Positions 41,266 through 50,265 of a stretch of 64,000 nucleotides of DNA are shown piece after piece. The position numbers and the translations under genes are program-made. Source of the DNA: Arthrobacter sp. 24S4-2 (GTDB lineage Bacteria > Actinomycetota > Actinomycetes > Actinomycetales > Micrococcaceae); contig NZ_CP040018.1 in NCBI RefSeq assembly GCF_005280255.1, positions 3,844,001 through 3,908,000 on the forward strand, given 5' to 3'. The notes below the pieces were generated by a model. The model made no database searches. It saw only the letters and a list, made by a program, of their open reading frames with translations, and was not told the origin of the DNA. Every line of letters starts with the position of its first letter. Positions within the stretch are counted from its first letter, which is position 1.

Positions 41266-42297
41266 ATGACTGAAACCGCTGCTGCTTCCGCTGTGCCCGC
41301 TGACCGTTCCGCGTCCGTTGACGCCCGCTCCGCCTATGGCTACGGTGTGGCCACCATTTCGACGCTCAAGGGCGAGGGCACTGTCCTGGACGTCTGGTAT
41401 CCAGCGCCGGCCCTTGGAACCGCAGCGGACAGCCTCCGGGACGTGGGAAACGCGGATCCAGTGCTGGCCGAGATCGCCGCCGCTGGCGCTGATGCGGACC
41501 GCAGCACCGAGCAGCAGGTGGTTTTTGTCCAGATCAAGCTCGACGAAGCCCCGGCCGATACCGCGGACGCCTACCTCCGCCTCCACCTGCTCTCGCACCG
41601 CCTGGTCCAGCCGAACACCATCAACCTGGACGGCATCTTCGGCAAGCTCCCCAACGTCGTGTGGACGAACTTCGGCCCGGCCTCAGTTGACGGCTTCGAA
41701 CTGACCCGGGCAAAGCTGCGCAGGCGCGGCGCCGTGACGGTGTACGGCGTGGACAAGTTCCCGCGCATGGTGGACTACGTGGTACCCGCCGGTGTCCGGA
41801 TTGCCGACGCAGACCGCGTGCGCCTTGGCGCCCACCTGGCCGAAGGCACCACCGTGATGCACGAAGGGTTCGTCAACTTCAACGCCGGCACCCTGGGCAC
41901 TTCCATGGTGGAAGGCCGCATCTCCGCCGGAGTCGTGACAGGCGACGGCACGGACGTTGGCGGCGGTGCCTCGATCATGGGCACGCTGTCCGGTGGCGGC
42001 AAGGAGAAGATCTCCCTTGGTGAGCGCGTGCTGCTTGGCGCCAACTCCGGCGTCGGGATCAGCATCGGCGACGACTCGGTTGTTGAGGCAGGCCTCTACG
42101 TCACCGCCGGGACCCGCGTCCGCGTGATCGGGCCGAAGGACGCCGACGGCGAAGACACCACCCGGGTGGTGAAGGCCGTGGAGCTTTCCGGCGTACCCAA
42201 CCTGCTGTTCCGCCGCAACTCCACCAGCGGTGCCGTCGAGGTGCTCCCCCGCAAGGGCCAGACCGTGGAACTCAACGAGGCACTCCACGCAAACTGA
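41266..42297 (+). CDS. dapD: Tetrahydrodipicolinate N-succinyltransferase
   Basis: Succinylates tetrahydrodipicolinate in the DAP pathway. 343 residues, of the long actinobacterial type: N-terminal SAYGYGVATISTLKGEGTVLDVWYPAP, LDGIFGKLPNVVWTNFGPA, then a left-handed beta-helix with hexapeptide repeats (RVRLGAHLAEGTTVMHEGFVNFNAGTLG, SMVEGRISAGVVTGDGTDVGGGASIMGTLSGGG, LLGANSGVGISIGDDSVVEAGLYV). The DAP partners dapE (divergent) and dapC (6 kb away) are in this window. Confidence 0.96.
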   Translation: MTETAAASAVPADRSASVDARSAYGYGVATISTLKGEGTVLDVWYPAPALGTAADSLRDVGNADPVLAEIAAAGADADRSTEQQVVFVQIKLDEAPADTADAYLRLHLLSHRLVQPNTINLDGIFGKLPNVVWTNFGPASVDGFELTRAKLRRRGAVTVYGVDKFPRMVDYVVPAGVRIADADRVRLGAHLAEGTTVMHEGFVNFNAGTLGTSMVEGRISAGVVTGDGTDVGGGASIMGTLSGGGKEKISLGERVLLGANSGVGISIGDDSVVEAGLYVTAGTRVRVIGPKDADGEDTTRVVKAVELSGVPNLLFRRNSTSGAVEVLPRKGQTVELNEALHAN

Positions 42298-42353
42298 TTC
42301 CGCCCGCCCGCAGATGTTCAACCGGCCCGTCCAGGGCCTGAGGGAGTAACTTC

Positions 42354-43205
42354 TTGTCACGGAGACGTGGCCTGCGCCGCCTGCTTGTGCTGGGCTTGGC
42401 CCTGGCCCTGATCGGCGGCGGCGTCTACACCGCGGTGGCTTTCATCCAGCGCTCGGAAACACTTGTGGCCGAGAAGTGCACCGCAACTGTGGGATCCCTG
42501 AAAGCCGAGCTGGCTACCGACCAGGCGGCAAACGCCGCGCTGATCTCTGCCGTAGCGGTTCGCCGGGGGCTGCCGCCGCGGGCGGCGAGCGTTGCCCTCG
42601 CCACCGCGATGCAGGAATCGAAGCTCAGGAACATCGGGCACGGTGACCAGGCGGGCCCGGATTCCCGGGGGCTGTTCCAGCAGCGGCCCTCGCAGGGCTG
42701 GGGCACCGCGGAGCAGGTGATGGACCCCTACCATTCGACCGGGGCGTTCTACGACGCCCTGGTCAAGATCCCCGGGTACGAGTCGTTGGAAATAACGGCC
42801 GCCGCGCAGCGGGTCCAGCGGTCCGCCTACCCGCAAGCCTATGCCGAGCACGAGGACATGGGCCGGGCCTTCGCCTCAGCCCTGACCGGACAGGCCGCCG
42901 AAGCCCTGGACTGCACCCTCAAGTCTCCCGAAGGCCCCGGCGACGCGCAGGCCGTCCTCACCGAGCTGACGGCCGCCTTCGGCGACGTCCCGGCATCAGC
43001 GGACGGAAGCACCATCGTCCTCGAAGCCAGCGGCAGCCAGGCCTGGGCCGTCGGCCAATGGGCGGTGGCGAACGCGAAGTCGTTGGCCGTGACAGACGTG
43101 GCTGTGGACGGCCATAGCTGGCACCGGACGGCCAGGAACGGCTGGCAGGCCTCGGACGTGCAGCCGGGCCAGGTCACGGTCACAGTAGCCACGGGCTCGC
43201 CCTGA
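42354..43205 (+). CDS. Secreted or membrane-anchored lysozyme-fold-like protein
   Basis: 283 residues from TTG 42354 with AGGGAG 7 nt upstream. A basic N-terminus (SRRRGLRR) precedes one membrane helix (LLVLGLALALIGGGVYTAVAF). The segment ATAMQESKLRNIGHGDQAGPDSRGLFQQRPSQGWGTAEQVMDP resembles the catalytic Glu and the GLFQ block of lytic transglycosylases, which suggests peptidoglycan binding or cleavage; homologues are sometimes labelled 'heavy metal transporter', which the sequence does not support. The C-terminal 100 residues have no recognised domain. Extracytoplasmic. Confidence 0.7.
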   Translation: MSRRRGLRRLLVLGLALALIGGGVYTAVAFIQRSETLVAEKCTATVGSLKAELATDQAANAALISAVAVRRGLPPRAASVALATAMQESKLRNIGHGDQAGPDSRGLFQQRPSQGWGTAEQVMDPYHSTGAFYDALVKIPGYESLEITAAAQRVQRSAYPQAYAEHEDMGRAFASALTGQAAEALDCTLKSPEGPGDAQAVLTELTAAFGDVPASADGSTIVLEASGSQAWAVGQWAVANAKSLAVTDVAVDGHSWHRTARNGWQASDVQPGQVTVTVATGSP

Positions 43206-43212
43206 TCCTTTC

Positions 43213-43824
43213 TCAGACGAGCAGCTCCACCACAGGCTGCACGTAACTTCGGAACACCTCGGGCTGGGTCAGGAGTTCATTGCTCATGATGATCTTGTCC
43301 GGTTCCAGGTACCACGCCCGTGGTTCAGTCAGCGGGAGTTCGATGATGGTCAGCGTGAAGTCCCGCGAGCCGCGGCCCACTTCCAGCAGCCTGTCCTCCA
43401 CCATGTCGCCCAGAAGCTGCGGTGCCCCGCTGGCCTCCCGTTCCGCTTCCAGTGCTGCGTACTCGGCCCGGCGCTCCCGTGCCCAGGTCAACGCTGAACC
43501 AAAGTGCGCCTGAAGCACCCGACGCAGGGCCGGCGAGTTGCCGAAGGCCTCAAATTCGGGCGGCGTCACTTCCGGGGTCATTTTCGGATGCCCTTTGAGC
43601 AGCTGCTCCCACCACGCTTCCCACTCGGTCTTCAGGGCGCTGATCCCGCCCACATCGGATGTGAGATTGCTGTGATCCACCGGACGGATTTTGGGTGCCA
43701 TGTGACAGAGCGCCGGCTGGCCCGCACTGTCCAGTCCGGCGGCGTCTCGGACATACAGTGCAATGAGCATGGGACCCGAAGTGTCCATCGTGATTCGCCA
43801 GCCAGGACCGCCTGTGTGGTGCAT
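43213..43824 (-). CDS. Uncharacterised protein, about 203 residues
   Basis: No family recognised. Start chosen at ATG 43824 (MHHTGGPGWRITMDTSGPM), because GGGAGG lies 8 nt upstream; ATG 43845 lacks an SD. No signal peptide or membrane helix. A Trp/Glu-rich middle (TEWEAWWEQLLKGHPKMTPEVTPPEFEAF) and a charged helix (WARERRAEYAALEAEREA) are visible; the C-terminus (FTLTIIELPLTEPRAWYLEPDKIIMSNELL) looks like beta strands. Stops 7 nt from the convergent lysozyme-like gene. Third-position GC is like its neighbours, so no sign of recent transfer. Confidence 0.72.
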   Translation of the reverse strand: MHHTGGPGWRITMDTSGPMLIALYVRDAAGLDSAGQPALCHMAPKIRPVDHSNLTSDVGGISALKTEWEAWWEQLLKGHPKMTPEVTPPEFEAFGNSPALRRVLQAHFGSALTWARERRAEYAALEAEREASGAPQLLGDMVEDRLLEVGRGSRDFTLTIIELPLTEPRAWYLEPDKIIMSNELLTQPEVFRSYVQPVVELLV

Positions 43825-43882
43825 CCGAATGGCCTCCCTTGGCATGTTTACTGTCTCAGTGTATTCCTGATGACTACTGACG

Positions 43883-44527
43883 TTAATGGCTTGCCAGCGA
43901 CTGGCCAAGGCTCTCAAGATGGGACGCCAGGACGTCCCGGCACATTTCCGCGGTCATCCATTCCGGCTGAAGGAGCGCGTGCATCGTCAGTCCGTCCAGG
44001 GTGGCCAGCAGCCGCTCGGCTTCGGTCACCAGCGATTGCTGGGCCTCGCCGTCGTCGCACCCGGCCTTGCCCGGTGCGCGAAGTTCCATGACCAGCCACC
44101 CCACGGCAGCGGCCACGGCACGGTGGCTGCGGTCGGCCTCCGCTGCCAGGAACGGCCTGATCCTTGCCGCGTTCTTGAACGCCATCCACACGCAGGCATC
44201 CACGGCCCGTTCCTCGTCCAGCGGGAGGAACTGGCCCAGGAGTGTTAACACGCCGTCGCGGTGTTCCTGTGTCCCCGGCACCAGCGACTCGAGGTGCTCC
44301 CGGGACCCGGCCAGGCGTCCGGTGACCCTGTCCACCACCACCCCGAAGGAGTGGGCCAACAGATCCTCGCTGCTGGCGAAATAGTGCCGGACGGAGCCAA
44401 CCGCCAGCCCGGCCTCATCCGCGACTTCGCGGAGTGAGGCACGTTCCAGCCCGTCCGCCGCGATGATCCTGAACACTGCTTCGACAACTTCCTGTCGCCG
44501 GGCTGCGGCATCGACAATTTTGGGCAC
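43883..44527 (-). CDS. TetR-family transcriptional regulator
   Basis: 214 residues from GTG 44527. N-terminal HTH: RRQEVVEAVFRIIAADGLERASLREVADEAGLAVGSVRHYFASSEDLLAHSFGVVVDR. The C-terminal domain has CVWMAFKNAARIRPFLAAE and TMHALLQPEWMTAEMCRDVLASHLESLG, close to the BetI-like C-terminal type. Divergent from galE with 81 bp between them, so it may regulate itself, galE or distant genes; the operator is not obvious. Confidence 0.9.
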   Translation of the reverse strand: MPKIVDAAARRQEVVEAVFRIIAADGLERASLREVADEAGLAVGSVRHYFASSEDLLAHSFGVVVDRVTGRLAGSREHLESLVPGTQEHRDGVLTLLGQFLPLDEERAVDACVWMAFKNAARIRPFLAAEADRSHRAVAAAVGWLVMELRAPGKAGCDDGEAQQSLVTEAERLLATLDGLTMHALLQPEWMTAEMCRDVLASHLESLGQSLASH

Positions 44528-44595
44528 CCCTATTATTTAGCACGGTTGTGCCGCCAAGGTGTGGGCAACACGGGCGGAAGCCCTATTAATTGGGA

Positions 44596-44601
44596 TAGCG
44601 T
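44596..44601 (+). promoter_or_regulatory. Candidate -10 box of galE
   Basis: TAGCGT, 7 nt, then ATG 44609; no SD. Confidence 0.4.
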
Positions 44602-44608
44602 TGAGCCC

Positions 44609-45622
44609 ATGAGAATTCTGGTTACGGGCGGCACCGGCTATATCGGTTCGCACACAGTTCTGTCCCTGCAGGAAGCCGGCCATGAGGTAGTGGTCATCGA
44701 CAACCTGGTCAATTCAAGCGAGGAGTCGCTGCGCCGCGTGGCCGAGCTCAGCGGCAAGGAAGCGGCGTTCCATAACGTTGATCTGGTGGACGAGGCCGCT
44801 GTCGATGCCGTTTTCGCCCGGGAGCGGATCGACGCGGTGATCCACTTCGCCGGCCTCAAGGCGGTGGGCGAATCAGTCCGCGGGCCGCTGAAGTACTACT
44901 ACAACAACCTCGTGGGCACACTGAACCTGATCCGGGTGATGGACCGTCACGATGTCCGGTCGCTGGTGTTCAGCTCCTCAGCCACGGTGTACGGCGAGCA
45001 CAACCCCATCCCGTACGTCGAGAAAATGGAGATCGGCGCCAACAACCCCTACGGGCGGACCAAGGAACAGATCGAGGACATCCTCTCGGACCTCGGCGCT
45101 GCTGACGACCGCTGGCACATCGCGCTCCTGCGCTACTTCAACCCGGTGGGCGCACACCCGTCCGGCCGGATCGGCGAAGACCCCCAGGGCATTCCCAACA
45201 ACCTCGTTCCCTTCATCGCCCAGGTCGCAGTGGGCCGCCGCGACAAGCTGATGGTCTTCGGCGGCGACTACGACACGCCCGACGGCACGTGCCTGCGTGA
45301 CTACATCCACGTCGTCGACCTCGCCGAGGGCCATGTTGCGGCCCTGAACCACGTGGCTGACCGCACGGGGGTGTTCCGCTGGAACCTCGGCTCCGGCAAG
45401 GGCTCGTCGGTGCTGGAGGTCCTTCACTCCTTCGAAAAGGCCGTGGGCCACGAGCTCCCCTACGAGATCACCGGCCGCCGGGCCGGAGACCTTCCCGCGT
45501 TCTGGGCTGACGCCACGTCGGCGCTGGCGGACCTGAGCTGGTCCACTACGAAGACCGTGGACCAGATGTGCGAGGACCATTGGCGCTGGCAGAAGAACAA
45601 CCCGATGGGTTACGACTCCTGA
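44609..45622 (+). CDS. galE: UDP-glucose 4-epimerase
   Basis: Interconverts UDP-glucose and UDP-galactose with bound NAD. 337 residues from ATG 44609 (MRILVTGGTGYIGSHTVLSL; Rossmann GGTGYIGS at 7-14). Further motifs: DAVIHFAGLKAVGES, SLVFSSSATVYGEHNPIPY (catalytic Ser), NPYGRTKEQIEDIL (Tyr-x3-Lys), RYFNPVGAHPSGRIGEDPQGIPNNL and DGTCLRDYIHVVDLAEGHVAAL. Supplies galactose for cell-wall glycans or galactose use. Ends at a strong hairpin before convergent gltA. Confidence 0.96.
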   Translation: MRILVTGGTGYIGSHTVLSLQEAGHEVVVIDNLVNSSEESLRRVAELSGKEAAFHNVDLVDEAAVDAVFARERIDAVIHFAGLKAVGESVRGPLKYYYNNLVGTLNLIRVMDRHDVRSLVFSSSATVYGEHNPIPYVEKMEIGANNPYGRTKEQIEDILSDLGAADDRWHIALLRYFNPVGAHPSGRIGEDPQGIPNNLVPFIAQVAVGRRDKLMVFGGDYDTPDGTCLRDYIHVVDLAEGHVAALNHVADRTGVFRWNLGSGKGSSVLEVLHSFEKAVGHELPYEITGRRAGDLPAFWADATSALADLSWSTTKTVDQMCEDHWRWQKNNPMGYDS

Positions 45623-45645
45623 CGCCCCTGCATCGACGTTAAACT

Positions 45646-45686
45646 ACGACGCCGGCCACGCACCTTGGGTGCGTGGCCGGCGTCGT
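45646..45686. terminator. Bidirectional terminator between galE and gltA
   Basis: 19-bp perfect stem (ACGACGCCGGCCACGCACC with its complement) and a TTG loop, the longest perfect intergenic stem apart from 53518-53563. Confidence 0.92.
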
Positions 45687-45704
45687 GATTTGGGCGCTCT
45701 CCCG

Positions 45705-46988
<1,284 letters not shown>

Positions 46989-47153
46989 GGAGTCTCCTCA
47001 TGAGGCGTCAGGGCCTCTCTGTAGAAAGCTTGATCCAACATCTGGTGAAGCCGCCCGAGGAGCCTGCATGGACAGGGATTCCAACGGCCGGGCTACCTTC
47101 TTGTAGAAAGCCACCATTGATAGTCAGTTAAAAAGTACCGCTCCTGGCAAGGT

Positions 47154-47173
47154 GGCACTAATCCGGTAGTGCC
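47154..47173. promoter_or_regulatory. Inverted repeat upstream of gltA
   Basis: GGCACTA ATCCGG TAGTGCC, 7-bp perfect arms, 165 bp upstream of gltA and 64 bp beyond the dapC stop. Could be a regulator site for gltA or a weak terminator for dapC. Two nearby copies of TGTAGAAAG (about 47020 and 47102) form a direct repeat. Confidence 0.4.
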
Positions 47174-47236
47174 AAAATGCCCAAAAAACGCCCCACTTGT
47201 GTCGCGTGTCACACCATTGTTACGGACCTGCGGCAG

Positions 47237-48385
47237 TTAGGGCCCGGTGGTCAGCCGCGCCACTGCCGCATCGATCCGTTCGTCCGCGGCCGTGAGCGCC
47301 ACGCGAATAAACCCGTTGCCTGCATCGCCGTAGAAAACGCCGGGGCCCACCACGATGCCGATCTCGGCGAGCCTGCCCACGGTGTCCCACGTGGCTTCAC
47401 CGGCAGTGCACCACAGGTACAGCCCGGCCTGCGATTCGTGAATCGTCAGCCCGAACGCCTCGAGTGCCGGCACGATCCGTTCCCGCCGGCCGCGGTACAG
47501 GTCCTTCTGGGCCTGCACGTGGGCGTCGTCGCCGAGCGCCACGCGCATGGCTTCCTGCACGGGGTACGGAACAATCATGCCGGCGTGCTTGCGGCTGTTG
47601 ACCAGGTTCGCCATGATGACCGGATCCCCGGCCACGAAGGCCGCACGGTAGCCCGCCAGGTTGGACTGCTTGCTCAGCGAGTACACCGCCAGCAGGCCCT
47701 CGTGGGAACTCCCGGCCACATGCGGATCAAGGATGCTGGGAACCGGCTGACCGCCCCGCTGGACGTCCCACTCCCCCCAGCCGAGTTCTGCGTAGCATTC
47801 GTCGGAGGCCACCACGGCGCCGAGTGCTCGGGCCTGGTCGACTATCCGCTTGAGCGACTCCGTGTCGCGGACGCTTCCGGTGGGGTTGGCCGGGGAGTTG
47901 ACCCAGACGAGCCGAACCCGGGCCCTCGTGTCCTCGTCCAGTTCGTCGAGGTCGTCAGCGGCGACCTGTTCGGCCCCAGCGAAGGTCGCACCAATGTCGT
48001 AGGTGGGGTACGCCACGGTAGGACGGACGACGACGTCGCCCGGTTTCAGTCCCAGCAGGAACGGCAGCCACGCCACGAGTTCCTTGGAGCCGACCGTAGG
48101 CATCACGTGCCGGGGATCAAGTCCTGGGACGCCGCGGCGACGTTCAAACCAGTCCGCGATGGCCCTGCGCAGCGCCGGAGTGCCATGCACTGTGGGGTAT
48201 CCGGGCGCGTCAGCTGCCCGTTGGAGCGCTTCCTGGACCAGCGAAGGGGTGTGGTCCACGGGAGTGCCGATTGAAAGATTTACCGCTCCGCCGGGGTGCT
48301 GCGCGGCCTTGGCAAGATACGGTGCCATGGCCTCCCACGGGTAGTCGGGCAGGCTGAGGCCAAAGCTTCGTACCGCAGATGTCAC
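47237..48385 (-). CDS. dapC: Succinyldiaminopimelate transaminase
   Basis: PLP aminotransferase converting N-succinyl-2-amino-6-ketopimelate to succinyl-DAP. Start at GTG 48385 (VTSAVRSFGLSLPDYPWEAMAPY), 10 nt after the ferredoxin stop; the longer frame lies inside that gene. 382 residues: NLSIGTPVDHTPSLVQEAL, YPTVHGTPALRRAIADWFERRRGV, VWVNSPANPTGSV, SDECYAELGW and the PLP Lys in VYSLSKQSNLAGYRAAFVAGD. This gene neighbours the 7Fe ferredoxin, the arrangement typical of actinobacterial dapC. Confidence 0.94.
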   Translation of the reverse strand: MTSAVRSFGLSLPDYPWEAMAPYLAKAAQHPGGAVNLSIGTPVDHTPSLVQEALQRAADAPGYPTVHGTPALRRAIADWFERRRGVPGLDPRHVMPTVGSKELVAWLPFLLGLKPGDVVVRPTVAYPTYDIGATFAGAEQVAADDLDELDEDTRARVRLVWVNSPANPTGSVRDTESLKRIVDQARALGAVVASDECYAELGWGEWDVQRGGQPVPSILDPHVAGSSHEGLLAVYSLSKQSNLAGYRAAFVAGDPVIMANLVNSRKHAGMIVPYPVQEAMRVALGDDAHVQAQKDLYRGRRERIVPALEAFGLTIHESQAGLYLWCTAGEATWDTVGRLAEIGIVVGPGVFYGDAGNGFIRVALTAADERIDAAVARLTTGP

Positions 48386-48395
48386 GCCTGGCGCC

Positions 48396-48722
48396 TCAGT
48401 GATCCTGGTTCTGGAGCGGCAAGGCGGCAATCATCGGGTGGTCGGTGTGGGTGTTGCCCACCTTGGCCGCACCGCCCGGCGACCCCAGTTCGTCAAAGAA
48501 CTCGACATTGGCCTTGTAGTAGTCGGCCCACTCGTCAGGGGTGTCGTCCTCGTAGTAGATCGCTTCCACGGGGCAGACAGGCTCGCAGGCGCCGCAGTCG
48601 ACGCATTCGTCCGGGTGGATGTAGAGGGACCGCTCGCCCTCATAGATGCAGTCGACCGGGCACTCCTCAATACATGCCTTGTCCTTGACATCTACACACG
48701 GCTGCGCGATTACGTACGTCAC
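48396..48722 (-). CDS. fdxA: 7Fe-8S ferredoxin (3Fe-4S/4Fe-4S)
   Basis: 108 residues from GTG 48722 (VTYVIAQPCVDVKDKACIEECP). The first cluster uses Cys9, Cys17 and Cys21 around PCVDVKDKACIEECPVDCIYEG, the second CVDCGACEPVCPVEAIYYEDD; the spacing (Cys-x7-Cys-x3-Cys-Pro) is the 3Fe-4S plus 4Fe-4S type. Small acidic soluble electron carrier. First gene of fdxA-dapC. Confidence 0.95.
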   Translation of the reverse strand: MTYVIAQPCVDVKDKACIEECPVDCIYEGERSLYIHPDECVDCGACEPVCPVEAIYYEDDTPDEWADYYKANVEFFDELGSPGGAAKVGNTHTDHPMIAALPLQNQDH

Positions 48723-48877
48723 GTCCCTTGCCTCTCCACGTTGGTCCGGCACCTGGCCGGTGATCATTTCCGGCCTGAGCGCCGGACTGCTGACTTCTGA
48801 GCCTATTATCTCCCAGCCTGTTCCCGCGAACCTAGCGGCGCGTCATACAAGCCTGACGTCATACAAGCTCAGCGTCC

Positions 48878-48883
48878 TACTAT
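48878..48883 (+). promoter_or_regulatory. Candidate -10 box of the SH3-like gene
   Basis: TACTAT, 6 nt, then GTG 48890. It favours 48890 over the GTG at 48887. A 16-nt direct repeat (CGTCATACAAGC at 48841 and 48857) lies just upstream. Confidence 0.45.
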
Positions 48884-48889
48884 GAAGTG

Positions 48890-49135
48890 GTGAGTTCGCA
48901 GATCCCCGCTCCCCGGCAGTTCCTTGCAGGCGCCTCCCTGGGCACCAGGGTGGTGGTGCGTTACAGGATATCGGATGGCCTCACGGATGCGCTGGGCGAC
49001 CTCGTGGGGATGAGCGACGCCGAATGCACTGTCCGCACCCGGCGGTCCGACGTCGTCATCCCGCTGGACCTCGTGGTGGCAGCCAAACCGGTTCCGCCGG
49101 CGCCGCCGCGCCGGAACCCGCGCCCCGCTCCCTAA
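48890..49135 (+). CDS. Small SH3-like barrel protein
   Basis: 81 residues. GTRVVVRYRISDGLTDALGDLVGMSDAECTVRTRRSDVVIPLDLVVAAKPVPPAPPRR resembles the SH3-like domain that precedes the acetyltransferase domain in actinobacterial Rv0428c-type proteins; no acetyltransferase domain is present here, so this is a stand-alone version or a fragment. The Pro/Arg tail is basic. A 15-nt unit containing the stop (CCCGCTCCCTAAAAG) is partly repeated after it. Confidence 0.68.
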   Translation: MSSQIPAPRQFLAGASLGTRVVVRYRISDGLTDALGDLVGMSDAECTVRTRRSDVVIPLDLVVAAKPVPPAPPRRNPRPAP

Positions 49136-49266
49136 AAGCCCGCTCCCTAGCCGCCCGCTGCCAGGGCCAGCAGGGGCAGGAGCGTGAACACCAGGGTCCC
49201 GGAGGAGTTTGTGCCGGCGGTACACATCACGATGCGGCTGGGCGGTCACGGCGTCGGCCTCGCAGG

Positions 49267-49290
49267 AGTGATTGGCATGTGCCAATCACT
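49267..49290. promoter_or_regulatory. 24-bp perfect palindrome, candidate operator of the ArsR-like gene
   Basis: Arms AGTGATTGGCA and its exact complement, separated by TG. It ends 7 bp before a TACACT box and 20 bp before the regulator's ATG, so bound repressor would cover the -35 region. Very likely an autoregulatory operator. Confidence 0.75.
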
Positions 49291-49297
49291 TGTTGGT

Positions 49298-49303
49298 TAC
49301 ACT
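49298..49303 (+). promoter_or_regulatory. Candidate -10 box of the ArsR-like gene
   Basis: TACACT, 7 nt, then ATG 49311; no SD. Confidence 0.4.
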
Positions 49304-49310
49304 TTCCCTT

Positions 49311-49820
49311 ATGGATCGGCCAGCGGAGGACGCGGATGCAGATGTTGTGGCCAAAGGCCGCGCCCTTAGCTCTCCGCTGCGGCTGCGGATCCTGCGGTTA
49401 TGCTTGCACCAGTCCCGGACCAATAAGGAAATCGCGGAGCTACTCGACCTCAATCCGGCCTCGAGCCTGCACCACGTCAGGACGCTCGTGCGGACCGGGT
49501 TCCTGGTGGCGGAGCAGCGGCGCAAAGGCAACCGGGGCGCCGTCGAAGTCCCCTACATCGCGAGCCGCAAGTCCTGGCACACGCCCGTCGACAACGTGGC
49601 ACCCGTGCTGATAGAGACGTTCCTGCAGGAGACCAGGGATCTTCCGCCGGAGGATATCGAGGTCTGGCGGCTCGGCGTCAAATTCAATGCTGCCCGCCGG
49701 GACGAAATGCTCGGGAAGCTTCGGGCCGTCATCGAGGAGTACATCGCGCTCCCGGCGGACGACGACGGCGAGGCCACCTCGCTGATGATCGCGCACCACC
49801 GGGACCCAACAGCGGGATGA
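49311..49820 (+). CDS. ArsR-like winged-helix transcriptional regulator
   Basis: About 169 residues from ATG 49311 (MDRPAEDADADVVAKGRALSSPLRLRILRL). The wHTH reads ALSSPLRLRILRLCLHQSRTNKEIAELLDLNPASSLHHVRTLVRTGFLVAEQRRKGNRGAVEVPYIASRKSW, the ArsR/HTH_20 layout, with no obvious metal-binding cysteines. The C-terminal helix region (VLIETFLQETRDLPPEDIEVWRLGVKF) may dimerise or sense a ligand. The palindrome just upstream suggests self-repression; no divergent target gene is visible. Confidence 0.86.
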   Translation: MDRPAEDADADVVAKGRALSSPLRLRILRLCLHQSRTNKEIAELLDLNPASSLHHVRTLVRTGFLVAEQRRKGNRGAVEVPYIASRKSWHTPVDNVAPVLIETFLQETRDLPPEDIEVWRLGVKFNAARRDEMLGKLRAVIEEYIALPADDDGEATSLMIAHHRDPTAG

Positions 49821-49855
49821 CGCGGAACGGATGGCCCCGTCCGCCTGACGCGATG

Positions 49856-50239
49856 TCAGGACGGCGGCTGCCGCGGCCGGTAGCGCCGGCACCAGGCGAG
49901 CATCAGGAGCGTTGCCCCGGCGATGCCGTAAACCCAAAGAGTCCCCGGCAGGTCACCCGAAATGAGGCGTTTGCCCGGCTCCAGTGCCGACAACCAGCCG
50001 GCCAGGACATAGCAGAGCACCCCGCACACCGCCGTCGGGATCGCCGACCGGAAGGCGGCCCCGAGCAACAGTTGGACCGAGGCGAGGAGAACCAGCGCCG
50101 CCACGGCACCCCACGGGAGGACGACGCCGGACACCATCAACTGCTGGCGGTGCAGTGCGGTACCTGCCGTGGCAGCAAAAAGAGCTGCCGGCACGGCGGC
50201 GGCAATGCCGCCTGCCATGCCGGCAGCTCTATTGTTCAC
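49856..50239 (-). CDS. Four-helix integral membrane protein (DUF6113-like)
   Basis: 127 residues from GTG 50239, 26 nt after the typA stop. Helices: AAGMAGGIAAAVPAALFAATAG, GVVLPWGAVAALVLLASVQLLLGAAF, IPTAVCGVLCYVLAGWLSAL and TLWVYGIAGATLLMLAW. From memory, small four-helix proteins of this kind follow typA in Micrococcaceae. No enzymatic motif. Probably co-transcribed with typA. Confidence 0.75.
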   Translation of the reverse strand: MNNRAAGMAGGIAAAVPAALFAATAGTALHRQQLMVSGVVLPWGAVAALVLLASVQLLLGAAFRSAIPTAVCGVLCYVLAGWLSALEPGKRLISGDLPGTLWVYGIAGATLLMLAWCRRYRPRQPPS

Positions 50240-50265
50240 GAGGGTGATGATCCGGACGTGCGGGA

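Noticed and set aside
49147..49227. 26-residue minus-strand hydrophobic ORF starting MCTAGTNSSG
   Set aside because: No SD or promoter, ends inside the micro-repeat and is preceded by a stop; could be a remnant but cannot be supported.
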